Source: Flavilitoribacter nigricans DSM 23189 = NBRC 102662
GTDB lineage: Bacteria; Bacteroidota; Bacteroidia; Chitinophagales; Saprospiraceae
Assembly: GCF_002646595.1 (NCBI RefSeq)
Contig: NZ_PDUD01000018.1
Span: forward strand, 62,001 to 126,000
Length of the DNA: 64,000 nucleotides
Reading direction: 5' to 3'
Each line of letters opens with the position of its first letter. Within the stretch, counting starts at the first letter, position 1. Positions 34,553 through 43,831 of the stretch are shown one piece after another. The position numbers and the translations under genes were made by a program. A model generated the notes under the pieces. It worked only from the letters and a program-made list of their open reading frames with translations, searched no databases and was not told the DNA's origin.

Positions 34553-37500
34553 TTACTGTTCTCCCGGGCGGATCACCTCTACCCAGCCACCGGCCGTGCG
34601 GGCATTGATCGTTTCATCGTACATCGCCTGGCAGGATACCGCCGGCAGATAAAAACGACCCTGGTAAGCCGCATTGAGCTGGACGCGGTAAGTATGAGTT
34701 TTGGTCGGGAATATATCGAAGAAGGTATACACCCGGTCGTCCCGGAAATCCTGATATTCCGCGGAGCTGGAAGCGGTGAAATTCTGGACGTTATCCATGC
34801 GGGTATTCAATACTTCCCATCCGGAAGGAAAGATCTGGTTCAGGGCCATTTCCCGGTAAGGGATCGTTCGAACCCCGGGGTGCTTAATGCTTACTTCGGC
34901 GATAAAGTCCGTTCCCTGCGGCAAGACCGACGGATCGATCGTGCGATTTTGCAGGTCCTTATAGGCTACCTTGATACCGAGACTGTTTTCCGCCGGGGTT
35001 TCAAAACCCGCCAGTGGCTGTCCGGTCAGAATAAGCCGGGCGAAAAGCAGCCCGTTCCCTTTGTTATCGACTTTGATCGCTTTTCCGGCACTGCTTCCGG
35101 CCGGTATATCGATCAGCATCATGGGTTTATCCGAAGCGGCATTGGTTGCCGTTCCTCCCGGAAGCTGGTAGGCAAAGTTGAGTTCGTCGTCCAAACCGGC
35201 GCTGGCGGCGAATTTGCCGATCGCCAGCAGGCAGTAGGCGGTAGTCTGGGTACTGTGCCAGCGCTGATTGTTCAGCCCTTCGGACAGCGCCTGCAGCATT
35301 TCGGCCGCCGCTGCTTCCTCCTTCATGACTGTGAGCGCTTCCAGGATCATAGCGCGATCGCGCAGCCCGGAGCCGTAGGTATACGACAGCTCCGTGTAAT
35401 CCTCCACATTGGTGCTTAACCCCTGGATCAGTTGTTTGGCTACATCCGGTTTGCCGGCCTGGGCGTAAGCTGCGGCCAGATTCCATTTTGCGGCGGGTTC
35501 CAGTTGCCGGCTTTCGCGTAGCCGGTTCATGGCGCCCAGTTCGGCCTTGCCGGCCAGCGCCAGGGTGTAGAGGCGGTAGCTCTGGGTCATTTCGTAAGCC
35601 CGTTTGCTCATGTAGCCGTAATCCTTCAGACTGGGGTCCCAGTTGCGGGCCACCTTTTTCTGGAAGGCGGCCCATTTTTCCAGTTGAATATTGGGCACCG
35701 TATAGCCAAGCGCTTTGGCTTCCAGCAGGAAATGACCCGCGTAGCTGGTGGCCCAGTGGTTGGGCGAATCGTCTCCCGGCCAGTAGGCAAAACCACCCTG
35801 GTCGGTTTGGAATAACTTCAGGCGGTCAACGGTCGCTTCGATATTTTCCGGTATCTTTTCTTTCTGCTCATCATCCAGTGGAATGAGTTTGTCCACATAA
35901 AGCTGCGGGAATCCCGAAGAAACGGTTTGTTCGAGGCAGCCGTAGGGATACTGCAGGAGGTATTTCAGCCGCTCCCCGAGATTGATCGGTGGCATAGCCG
36001 AAACTTCCAGTTGGACCTCATTGGTACCTTCCATCCCCGGCAGTTCAACTACCGGCGACCAACTGCTGCCGGCCTGGATGTTTTGACGGACGACATTCGT
36101 AATGTATGGATTAGGATTCCGGACATCGATCTCGATCTCCTGGGAAGTCGATTCGCCGTTCCCTTCGGCCCGGATGGTGAATTTGGCGATACCGGTCCGG
36201 TCCGCCATTTTTATGGGAAAGCGTACCAGTTGATCTCCGACCCGGCTAAAGCTTACCGACTGACTGGCGGAGCCCAATTGCGCCAGACCGGAACTTTCCT
36301 CAATGCTAACCCGGACGTTCCGGACTTTATCTTCCATGGCAAAAACGTTGACGGGTAACTCCAGGCTTTCACCCGGACCCAGTACCCGCGGTAAGGTAGC
36401 CAACACCATCAACGGTTTTCGTACCGGAACGCTTTTATCGGCGCTGCCGTAAGCTCCATCGGCGCTGGCCACGACCATCGCCCGGACGGCACCTACATAA
36501 TTCGGTATTTTGATGGTGTGTTTGGCGGTCCGACCTTTTCTCAGCTGGAAAGGCCCCAAGTGCATCACTACCGGTTTAAATCGGTTGGCATTCTGGTCAT
36601 CCGGGTTCAGTGCGATCTCACCGTCACCGCCAATACTGAGTATCCGTTCCAATTCTCCGCCGTGGGCGCCGACCACCGCATCGTAAAGATCCCAGGTGCG
36701 CACGCCCAGCGCCTCCCGGGAGTAAAAAGCATCCCACGGATCGGGCGTTTTGAAACGCGTCAGGCTGAGCAGCCCTTCGTCCACCAGGGCAACGGTATAA
36801 GCCATTGCTTTTCCGTCGGCCTCACTAACTTCGATCGTGACTTCCTGTTCCGGCTGCAGTACTTCCGGCATGTCGATCTCCGGTTGCAGGTGAGTGCCGG
36901 GATCCTCCACACTGATCGGGATCACCCCGTACATGCGGATCGGAAGGTCATTATCCTGTTGAGCGTGGGGCTGGATGAGCGCAACGTGGGCGTATACATT
37001 GGGCGTCATGGCCTTGGTCGTCTGGAAGGAAAAGGTATTTTCACCGGCTTTGGATTCCCGCCAGAAGGATTCCAGTACCTGGCTGCCGTTCTCAATTGTG
37101 ATCAGGGCGCGCCCGGAACCACCGCTCGGAATGGTAAGTTTCACTTCCTCGCCGACATTATAAGTTTGTTTATCTGACGAAAAATTCAGCATGGCCGCAG
37201 CCTGACGTCCCTGGTCGTCGTCGCCGTTCCAGGGATATCCGGCGTAGAAAAAGTCTCCGGAGCAATGACCACTTTCCGTATCGCAAACGCGCACGAGGTA
37301 ACGTCCCCAATCGTCTATTTTCAGGTCCCATTCCACCTCTCCGCTGTTGTTCGTCTGGAGGTTAGCAGTTTCCTGGGCATCGTAATGGTTGCTGTTGTTG
37401 AAGCGACTGACGTTGTCGTAGCCTTCATCCCACCACCAGCGCCAGTTGACCCGGTACAATCCTACTTTCAGGCTCCGGTTGGCGAGCGGTCGACCGTTCT

Positions 37501-40153
37501 CGTCCACGGCGACCAGGTCGAGGGATTCATCCTGACCGAGGTCCAGTCTTTTTTCACCGTATTTATTTTTGGGAATCGCAATACCGGCATATACCGGGAA
37601 AGGAGAATAGGGAATGGTTACATTATCCGTGCTGAAATCTCCGCCTTTTTCGAATACCCGGGTTTTGAAGCTGGCATTCAGAAATCCGGGCAGCAATTTG
37701 GTATTGACCAGTTTGGCGGTGAAGCCGGCCTGCCCACTGTCGTTGAGTTTGCCGTCGTACAGCGTACGGGCATCCTGCTCGATGCGCCGGGCGGGATCAT
37801 CAAATACATAATCTCCGAATTTATCAAAAGTCGTTCTCTTGGAACTGAGCTGTACTTCCACTTTGGCTTCCAGTCCGGATGCCGGAGCGCCGTGCAGCCA
37901 GTTAACCTGTAAACGGGTTTCCAGCGGCTCGTCCGCCTGCCGGATCAGATCCATCTGCGCCAGATTGAGATCGATCTTCAGCCGGTTGGGCTTTACGGTC
38001 TCGATCTTCAAAGTTTTCTGGAAAGTAGCGCCACCGGCTTTTACCTTGGCGAGCCAGTTGCCGGTCGGGGCGCCTGTACTGGTAGCAAAATGCAGTGGGT
38101 ACAGCAGGTCTATATTTTCGGCGGTAGATCTTTTGGTGTGGAGTTGGCCACGCGGATCATACAGTTCAAACTGGATCGGGTAATTGGGCGGCAATTTAGC
38201 CTGCCGGTCCTCCAGAATGAAGTTCAGATAGACAGAATCTCCCGGACGCCATACACCGCGGTCTCCGTATAGATAACCCTTTAGCCCTTTCTGGGTAACC
38301 GTACCACTGACATCAAACCGGCTGAGAGATAGCGATTTGCCGTCTTCCAGTTTGAGGTAGCCTTTCTCCGGCCCCCGGCTGGCGACCACAACAAAGGGAG
38401 ACCGATCCAGTTTAACCGTAGCGATACCCTCGCTATTGGTTTGAGCCGTTTTCAGGCTTTGCTTTTGGTAATCAAAAAACTCCAGTTGAACTCCGGACAC
38501 CGGGTTGGCATTGCGCAGATCCGAAACGGCCAGCAGATAACTACCGTCGTTACCACCTTTGGCCACGATGCCGAGATTGGAGGCCAGTACGTTCCGTTGT
38601 ACAAAGCGGTCGGAATTATAGTAGGCCGGGTAGCAGGGATCGTCCCGCTGATCCCAGCGATAATCTTCGTAATAACCTTCGATACCGTACCAGGATTCCA
38701 TAATACTCTGGATGTTCCCGTCTTCATCGAATGGACTTTCGGCCGCGAGTAAGTCTTCTTCCGCTTCTTCCCGGCTTTGATTGTTACAGAAATAATTGCT
38801 GTAAGCCGGGCGGAAACCGATCCGGATCTGGTAGATGGCCTCATTGTCCTTTTCAAACAATTCATTGAGATCGAGGGCATAACGCGTCCAGCTTGCCGGA
38901 TTTGCCTGCGTATTCAGGTTCATCAGATCGACCCGTTTTTGCAGGATAACCCGGCCGACCCGTTGCAGATCATATTCACCATTGAGATCGTTGGTCTGCA
39001 GGAACTGCAGGATATTGTTGCTATAGATCTTGAATACTTCAACCTCAACGGCACTGAGGCCAATAGCCTCAAACGGGAAGATCAGGCCCTCCGATTCGGG
39101 AAGGATCACGCCGCGTCCGGCCAGCCGGACTTCCGGTTTTATATCTTCAAAGGTAATCTCGTAGACACTCGCCTTCGGCATGCGCTTGTCATTGATGTTG
39201 CGCAATCCGGGAGAAACGGTAATGCGACGGGAGCCGACCAGTCGCTCACTGGGATAAACGCGAATGTCGTTCCCCTCAATGATGTAGCGCAGATTGCCGG
39301 TATAATCGGAAATAGAGATCAGCCCGTCCAAGTTCTGGTTGGGTTGCAGCGGGTCGGAAAAATGGAGCCGCAGGTATTTTTCATCTCCCCGTACCAGTTG
39401 TGCCTGGGTCATTTTAAAGTCGCCCAGAGCCGGCACTTCGACGGTTTCGGAGCCTTTGATGTTCAGGTCGAGCGGCCGCCCGTTCCAGCTCAGATCCACT
39501 TCGCCGGGAGCTTCTCCGCGGCGGATACCCATAACGGTAAAGTTGTGCTCATTGCCAACGTGGGACCAGTCTACTGTAAGGTTCCGTCCATCCTGCTTGG
39601 CGGTCAGCAGTTGTTCCACGTCCTCGTCATCGGCCCGGTCGGAAGTGACGAGTGTCCCCTGGAGCGCCTGTTCGCTCAGTGTCTGGACATTAGGCGGATA
39701 GAGGCCGGCGGTACTGACTGCAAAATACTGATTGCGGGTGTGGAATTCGAATTCGAGATTCCGTACATCGGAGGGAAGATTGTCGAATAATTCACTCAGG
39801 TTGACGGTTGCTACGTACACCGTTCCGGATTTCAGCAGTTCGGACGGTTCGAAGCGCAGGGTCTGCTCGTCTTCCCAGATCGCGGTCCCCGAAATACCGG
39901 GGGAAAAAGAAATGATACCGCCATCGGCTTCCTGACCGACCTGTTCCATATCGGTGACCTGACTGGCGAATCGAACCCGAATGGGATCTTCCCGCGAAAT
40001 AATGCCGGAAGTATAGCCGTATACGTAGGCGCCGGCACTTTCCGGCATGGCTTCGGCGTGTTGCTCCCGGCGGCAGGCCGGAAGGAGGATAAGAGAGATC
40101 AAAAAAAACAAAAACCAATGTCTTCCTTTGGCTTGGGGTAAGCTGCTTTGCAT
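34553..40153 (-). CDS. Alpha-2-macroglobulin family lipoprotein
   Basis: A very large (1866-residue) bacterial alpha-2-macroglobulin, which traps proteases and protects the envelope. The N-terminus carries a lipobox, LLPAC with Cys near residue 27, so it is anchored. Macroglobulin-type beta domains follow, including a GVWRPGDSVYLNFILEDRQ segment. The bait-proximal region and an MG7-like part with LVDEGLLSLTRFKTPDPWDA come before the thioester domain. The thioester motif is intact: PYGCLEQTVSS, Cys near residue 1406, with helices such as GGFAYWPGDDSPNHWATSY after it. The gene is long but unbroken. Bacterial homologues are often next to pbpC, which is not present here. ATG at 40153, divergent from the LON-domain gene. 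Confidence 0.93.
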   Translation of the reverse strand: MQSSLPQAKGRHWFLFFLISLILLPACRREQHAEAMPESAGAYVYGYTSGIISREDPIRVRFASQVTDMEQVGQEADGGIISFSPGISGTAIWEDEQTLRFEPSELLKSGTVYVATVNLSELFDNLPSDVRNLEFEFHTRNQYFAVSTAGLYPPNVQTLSEQALQGTLVTSDRADDEDVEQLLTAKQDGRNLTVDWSHVGNEHNFTVMGIRRGEAPGEVDLSWNGRPLDLNIKGSETVEVPALGDFKMTQAQLVRGDEKYLRLHFSDPLQPNQNLDGLISISDYTGNLRYIIEGNDIRVYPSERLVGSRRITVSPGLRNINDKRMPKASVYEITFEDIKPEVRLAGRGVILPESEGLIFPFEAIGLSAVEVEVFKIYSNNILQFLQTNDLNGEYDLQRVGRVILQKRVDLMNLNTQANPASWTRYALDLNELFEKDNEAIYQIRIGFRPAYSNYFCNNQSREEAEEDLLAAESPFDEDGNIQSIMESWYGIEGYYEDYRWDQRDDPCYPAYYNSDRFVQRNVLASNLGIVAKGGNDGSYLLAVSDLRNANPVSGVQLEFFDYQKQSLKTAQTNSEGIATVKLDRSPFVVVASRGPEKGYLKLEDGKSLSLSRFDVSGTVTQKGLKGYLYGDRGVWRPGDSVYLNFILEDRQAKLPPNYPIQFELYDPRGQLHTKRSTAENIDLLYPLHFATSTGAPTGNWLAKVKAGGATFQKTLKIETVKPNRLKIDLNLAQMDLIRQADEPLETRLQVNWLHGAPASGLEAKVEVQLSSKRTTFDKFGDYVFDDPARRIEQDARTLYDGKLNDSGQAGFTAKLVNTKLLPGFLNASFKTRVFEKGGDFSTDNVTIPYSPFPVYAGIAIPKNKYGEKRLDLGQDESLDLVAVDENGRPLANRSLKVGLYRVNWRWWWDEGYDNVSRFNNSNHYDAQETANLQTNNSGEVEWDLKIDDWGRYLVRVCDTESGHCSGDFFYAGYPWNGDDDQGRQAAAMLNFSSDKQTYNVGEEVKLTIPSGGSGRALITIENGSQVLESFWRESKAGENTFSFQTTKAMTPNVYAHVALIQPHAQQDNDLPIRMYGVIPISVEDPGTHLQPEIDMPEVLQPEQEVTIEVSEADGKAMAYTVALVDEGLLSLTRFKTPDPWDAFYSREALGVRTWDLYDAVVGAHGGELERILSIGGDGEIALNPDDQNANRFKPVVMHLGPFQLRKGRTAKHTIKIPNYVGAVRAMVVASADGAYGSADKSVPVRKPLMVLATLPRVLGPGESLELPVNVFAMEDKVRNVRVSIEESSGLAQLGSASQSVSFSRVGDQLVRFPIKMADRTGIAKFTIRAEGNGESTSQEIEIDVRNPNPYITNVVRQNIQAGSSWSPVVELPGMEGTNEVQLEVSAMPPINLGERLKYLLQYPYGCLEQTVSSGFPQLYVDKLIPLDDEQKEKIPENIEATVDRLKLFQTDQGGFAYWPGDDSPNHWATSYAGHFLLEAKALGYTVPNIQLEKWAAFQKKVARNWDPSLKDYGYMSKRAYEMTQSYRLYTLALAGKAELGAMNRLRESRQLEPAAKWNLAAAYAQAGKPDVAKQLIQGLSTNVEDYTELSYTYGSGLRDRAMILEALTVMKEEAAAAEMLQALSEGLNNQRWHSTQTTAYCLLAIGKFAASAGLDDELNFAYQLPGGTATNAASDKPMMLIDIPAGSSAGKAIKVDNKGNGLLFARLILTGQPLAGFETPAENSLGIKVAYKDLQNRTIDPSVLPQGTDFIAEVSIKHPGVRTIPYREMALNQIFPSGWEVLNTRMDNVQNFTASSSAEYQDFRDDRVYTFFDIFPTKTHTYRVQLNAAYQGRFYLPAVSCQAMYDETINARTAGGWVEVIRPGEQ

Positions 40154-40275
40154 GCTTTTGGGTTTTTAGAGTGGTTTCAGGATTTTTCCTGTGCTCAAAT
40201 TTCTTAATTTTAAGCTAAGATCACACAACTAGTAGAGGAATTTTATGTTGGTTGTTAAAAATACCCACGGTCATT

Positions 40276-40908
40276 ATGTCAGACTTATTACCCATGTTTC
40301 CCCTTCAAATTGTGGTATTTCCGAATGAGGACCTCAATTTACACATTTTTGAGCCTAGATATCAAGAGTTGGTGCGGGATTGTGAAGAAGAAGAATTAAC
40401 CTTTGGTATTCCGGCATACATCGAAGGAAAACTGATGGCGATCGGTACCGAGATCCGCCTGAACCGGATCGTTAAAAAATACCCCGGCGGAGAGTCTGAT
40501 ATTCGCACCAAAGGCATGGGCATATTCGCCATTAAAGAGTATTTTGAAAAGGTGCCGGGTAAGCTCTATTCCGGAGCTTCCATTGAACGGCTGGAACTGG
40601 ACATGGAAGAAGCCCCTTATCTGAATGAGCAGATCCTGGAGAAAACCCGCGAGCTCTTTCAACTGCTGGATATCGAAAAGGACCTGCCCGAAGCGGCCTC
40701 GGATCTTTCCGTTTTTGATATTGCCCATCACATCGGACTGAGTCTGGACCAGGAGTACGAGCTTCTCAGTATCGGTAATGCACAGGAAAGACAGGAATTC
40801 ATAATTGACCATCTTACCCGCCTGATACCGGTGGTGAAACACATGGATGAGATCCGGGAAAAAGCCCGGATGAACGGACATTTTCGACGCATCAATCCGC
40901 CGAAATAA
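40276..40908 (+). CDS. LON substrate-binding (N-terminal) domain protein
   Basis: A 210-residue protein made only of a Lon N-terminal-like domain, without the ATPase or protease parts. It opens LLPMFPLQIVVFPNEDLNLH, then IFEPRYQELVRDCEEEELTF and FGIPAYIEGKLMAIGTEI, the classic start of these proteins. A helical second half follows. The role of stand-alone LON domains is not settled; substrate or adaptor binding is assumed. I start at ATG 40276 (SDLLPMFPLQ); the frame opens at TTG 40252, but those 8 codons are not family-like. It is convergent with the SnoaL-like gene, 15 bases away. Confidence 0.88.
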   Translation: MSDLLPMFPLQIVVFPNEDLNLHIFEPRYQELVRDCEEEELTFGIPAYIEGKLMAIGTEIRLNRIVKKYPGGESDIRTKGMGIFAIKEYFEKVPGKLYSGASIERLELDMEEAPYLNEQILEKTRELFQLLDIEKDLPEAASDLSVFDIAHHIGLSLDQEYELLSIGNAQERQEFIIDHLTRLIPVVKHMDEIREKARMNGHFRRINPPK

Positions 40909-40923
40909 AGTGTCGCAATCCCA

Positions 40924-41310
40924 TTAATACATGGTATTGTCGTTGGCGCTGGTCTCGGGTATTTCCTGGATGGCATCCCAGTGCTCTACGATCTTGCCCT
41001 GATCATCAAAGCGAAAAAAATCCATAGTGACGTATTGGTCGCCATCCGGCCACATCTGATGGGTGTGCAGCGCAACCAGATCGCCCTGAGCGACGGCCCG
41101 CACAAAATCAATACTTTTGGCGGGATACTCCCGCTGCATTCTTTCAAAATAATCGATAAAAGGACCGGTGCCGTCCGCAACCAGCGGATTGTGCTGGATA
41201 TAACGGTCGCCGACGTATAGGGAGACCGCCTGGCGGGGATTACCTTCGTAAGCCATCCGGTAGAAGGCGATGGCATTCGCCTTGTTGTTTTCTAACTGTG
41301 TATTGGTCAT
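40924..41310 (-). CDS. SnoaL-like / NTF2-fold protein
   Basis: A 128-residue single-domain protein of the cone-like NTF2/SnoaL fold. Motifs such as YIQHNPLVADGTGPFIDYFE and VALHTHQMWPDGDQYVTMDF followed by GKIVEHWDAIQEIP are typical of the SnoaL-like cyclase group. The substrate is unknown; in bacteria such proteins range from cyclases to stress factors of unproven activity. The stop of the UMF1 transporter is 4 bases upstream of the ATG, so the pair is co-transcribed with the transporter first. Confidence 0.85.
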   Translation of the reverse strand: MTNTQLENNKANAIAFYRMAYEGNPRQAVSLYVGDRYIQHNPLVADGTGPFIDYFERMQREYPAKSIDFVRAVAQGDLVALHTHQMWPDGDQYVTMDFFRFDDQGKIVEHWDAIQEIPETSANDNTMY

Positions 41311-41313
41311 AAT

Positions 41314-42666
41314 CTAGGCCTTTATATCCGCTATATGTTGTTCATCGATCTGAGCGGGAACTATTTTTATTCGTAATATAATCACAATACTGACGATAAA
41401 AAAGAATCCCAGCATCAGTACGCTGTTGCGCATACTGCCGGTGATCATTTCGAAGAAACCGAACAGGAAAGTACCGAGAATGATGGCCACCTTTTCCAGT
41501 ACATCGTAAAAACTGAAATAGGAAGTGGTATCCTTGGTGCTGGCGGGCAGCAATTTGGAATAAGTAGAACGGGAAAGGGACTGAATACCGCCCATGACCA
41601 TGCCTACACCGGCCGCTACCAGATAGAACTGCAACTTGCTATACACAAAATAGGCGGTGATGCAGATGAACGTCCAGATCACCAGCATGGTGATCAGCGA
41701 AATTTTATTGCCCTTTACATCCGATAGCTTAGCGAAAAGGTAGGCGCCCACGACGGCAACCAGTTGCAGGATCAGCACGAGAATAATGAGATCAGACCCG
41801 GCAAACTCCAGCTCTTTTTCGGCAAAAGTAGAAGCCAGGAACAGGACCGTTTGTACACCTGCACTGTAGCAGAAAAAAGAGAACAGAAAGAACTTGGTAT
41901 TGTGTTGCAATTTTATGGCCTGCCATACGCGCTTCAGTTCATCGATACCTTTCTGGATCAATCTTTTCTGCGGTTTGTTTTCCGGATCGCTGGGCAGGCG
42001 TTTGAAAGGGATCTGGGCAAAGCCGATCCACCAGAGCCCCACCATCAGGAAGGAGATCCGGGCCGCCAGGGTGCCCTCCTCTGGTAAGCCGAACCAGTCG
42101 GGCTTTTGCAACATCAACAGATTAATGATCAATAGCAGAATACTGCCAATGTAGCCGTAGGCAAACCCCTTGGCACTTACCCGGTCGTAATTTTTTTCCG
42201 ATGCAATCTCGGGCAGGTAGGAATTATAGAACACCAGACCACCGGCAAAACCGATGAGACCCAGCATGAACCCGATGGTGCCCAGCCCCAGGGTTTCGTT
42301 GCCCTGAAAGAAAAACAGGGAGATACAACCCAGCGAGCCAACGGTGGTGAACAGTTTCAGGAAAAACTTCTTCTTCCCGCCGTAATCCGCGATCCCGGAC
42401 AGCAGCGGAGAAAGGATGGCAATGATCAGGTAAGCAAAAGAGATCGCGTAGGCAAAGAGAGTCGAATTGTACATTTCAAAGCCAAATACGGAGATCACAT
42501 CATCCGTTACGGCCAGAAAGTAGGCCGGGAAAATAGCAACCGTGATCACCAGGGCAAAAGATGAATTCGCCCAATCGAACAAGGCCCAGCCGTTTATAGT
42601 TTTGGGATTATCCAGTTCGGAGGCTGAGCCGTGATCATGGGGTGAGGTCTGCGTTGGTGTGTCCAT
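41314..42666 (-). CDS. UMF1/Atg22-type MFS transporter
   Basis: A 450-residue MFS protein with about twelve membrane helices. The segment NGWALFDWANSSFALVITVA, then IFPAYFLAV, is the signature of the UMF1 family, whose eukaryotic relative Atg22 exports amino acids from vacuoles. The bacterial substrate is not established. The central loop is long and hydrophilic (RLPSDPENKPQKRL). It is followed 3 bases later by the SnoaL-like gene, with which it forms an operon. ATG at 42666, divergent from rimK. Confidence 0.88.
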   Translation of the reverse strand: MDTPTQTSPHDHGSASELDNPKTINGWALFDWANSSFALVITVAIFPAYFLAVTDDVISVFGFEMYNSTLFAYAISFAYLIIAILSPLLSGIADYGGKKKFFLKLFTTVGSLGCISLFFFQGNETLGLGTIGFMLGLIGFAGGLVFYNSYLPEIASEKNYDRVSAKGFAYGYIGSILLLIINLLMLQKPDWFGLPEEGTLAARISFLMVGLWWIGFAQIPFKRLPSDPENKPQKRLIQKGIDELKRVWQAIKLQHNTKFFLFSFFCYSAGVQTVLFLASTFAEKELEFAGSDLIILVLILQLVAVVGAYLFAKLSDVKGNKISLITMLVIWTFICITAYFVYSKLQFYLVAAGVGMVMGGIQSLSRSTYSKLLPASTKDTTSYFSFYDVLEKVAIILGTFLFGFFEMITGSMRNSVLMLGFFFIVSIVIILRIKIVPAQIDEQHIADIKA

Positions 42667-42895
42667 TATTATTGTTGATCTTATCCGTTTTGGGAATACC
42701 GATCCGGAATGAGGGTGCGAAAATTAGTTGGGGATCCATCCCTAATCAGCTTGCAGTTTTGTGGGGGGCTTTCATTTTATTTGCGTTATACATAAGTACG
42801 ATCTGATCTTCGCACAAAGCATAAATATGGTGGAAAAAAACCGGGAATTTTAATCTGACGACTGCAAGATGTCATAATTTTTTTTTCTTTGAGAC

Positions 42896-43819
42896 ATGAA
42901 GATTGCCATTTTATCACGGGGCCCGCAATTGTATTCTACCCAAAGCCTGTTTCGGGCGGGGCGGAGAAGGGGGCACAGCATGCAACTGCTGGACCACGCG
43001 CGTTGTAGCCTCGTCATGGAAGACGGGCAATTTCGCATCATCGAGAACGGGCGTATCCTGCAGCCGGTGGATGCCGTAATCCCCCGGATCGGGGCTTCGG
43101 TCACGAATATCGGTGCATCGGTAATTACTCATTTTGAGAAAATGGGCATATTTACCGCAGCTTCTTCCCAGGCGCTGCTGCGCGCCAGGGATAAAATGCG
43201 TTGCCTGCAGGAATTGCAGGAACACGGGGTGCCGATCCCGACCACTATTCTGGTGGGGAGTAGTCTGGATCTGCCGCAGCTGGTCGACCGGGTCGGTGGC
43301 CTGCCCATCGTAATTAAATTGCTGGAGAGTACGCACGGAGCCGGGGTTTTACTGGCGCAAACGATGACGAACGTCCGGGCTACGGTAGAAGCATTCCACC
43401 GACTCAATCAGCGGGTGACCTTGCAGGAATACATTCGCGAATCCAACGGTAGTGATATCCGGGCCCTGGTGGTGGACGGCCAGGTGGTGGCCAGTATGAA
43501 ACGGCAGGCGCAGGCCGGAGAATTTCGTTCCAATCTTCACCGCGGCGCCAGCGCCAGTGTTGAACCGCTCACTACTGAGGAAGAATCCATTGTACTGAAA
43601 GCCGCGCAGGTGATGGGACTGGCGGTGGCCGGAGTCGATCTTCTGCGTTCGGCCCGTGGGCCCCTGATCATGGAGGTGAATGCCTCACCGGGGCTGGAAG
43701 GCATTGAAAATACTACAGAAGTCGATATTGCGGGCGAGATCATTAATTACGTTGAACGGGGCGTCAGCGCCCGCAAACTCGTGGAGAAGCTGCCCGGAAA
43801 CGGCCCGGATATTCAATAG
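42896..43819 (+). CDS. rimK: RimK-type ATP-grasp ligase
   Basis: A 307-residue ATP-grasp enzyme. RimK adds glutamates to the C-terminus of ribosomal protein S6; paralogues ligate other peptides. The N-terminal MKIAILSRGPQLYSTQSLFR, then the ATP-grasp parts LPIVIKLLESTHGAGVLLAQ, the VTLQEYIRESNGSDIRALVV loop and the metal site GPLIMEVNASPGLEGIE, are all intact. The length matches the E. coli enzyme. It starts the unit with the twin-ABC ATPase 12 bases downstream. A TTTATTTG at 42777-42784, one base off the promoter box, lies 112 bases upstream. ATG at 42896. Confidence 0.92.
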   Translation: MKIAILSRGPQLYSTQSLFRAGRRRGHSMQLLDHARCSLVMEDGQFRIIENGRILQPVDAVIPRIGASVTNIGASVITHFEKMGIFTAASSQALLRARDKMRCLQELQEHGVPIPTTILVGSSLDLPQLVDRVGGLPIVIKLLESTHGAGVLLAQTMTNVRATVEAFHRLNQRVTLQEYIRESNGSDIRALVVDGQVVASMKRQAQAGEFRSNLHRGASASVEPLTTEEESIVLKAAQVMGLAVAGVDLLRSARGPLIMEVNASPGLEGIENTTEVDIAGEIINYVERGVSARKLVEKLPGNGPDIQ

Positions 43820-43831
43820 ATACCAACAAAC

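Noticed and set aside
34520-35419. Plus-strand open frame opposite the end of the macroglobulin gene
   Set aside because: It begins within the terminator of the macroglobulin gene and shows no family motif; the minus strand there encodes the conserved C-terminal domains.
38777-39790. Plus-strand frame of 337 codons inside the macroglobulin gene
   Set aside because: Antisense to an intact conserved gene; no signal peptide, motif or promoter of its own.
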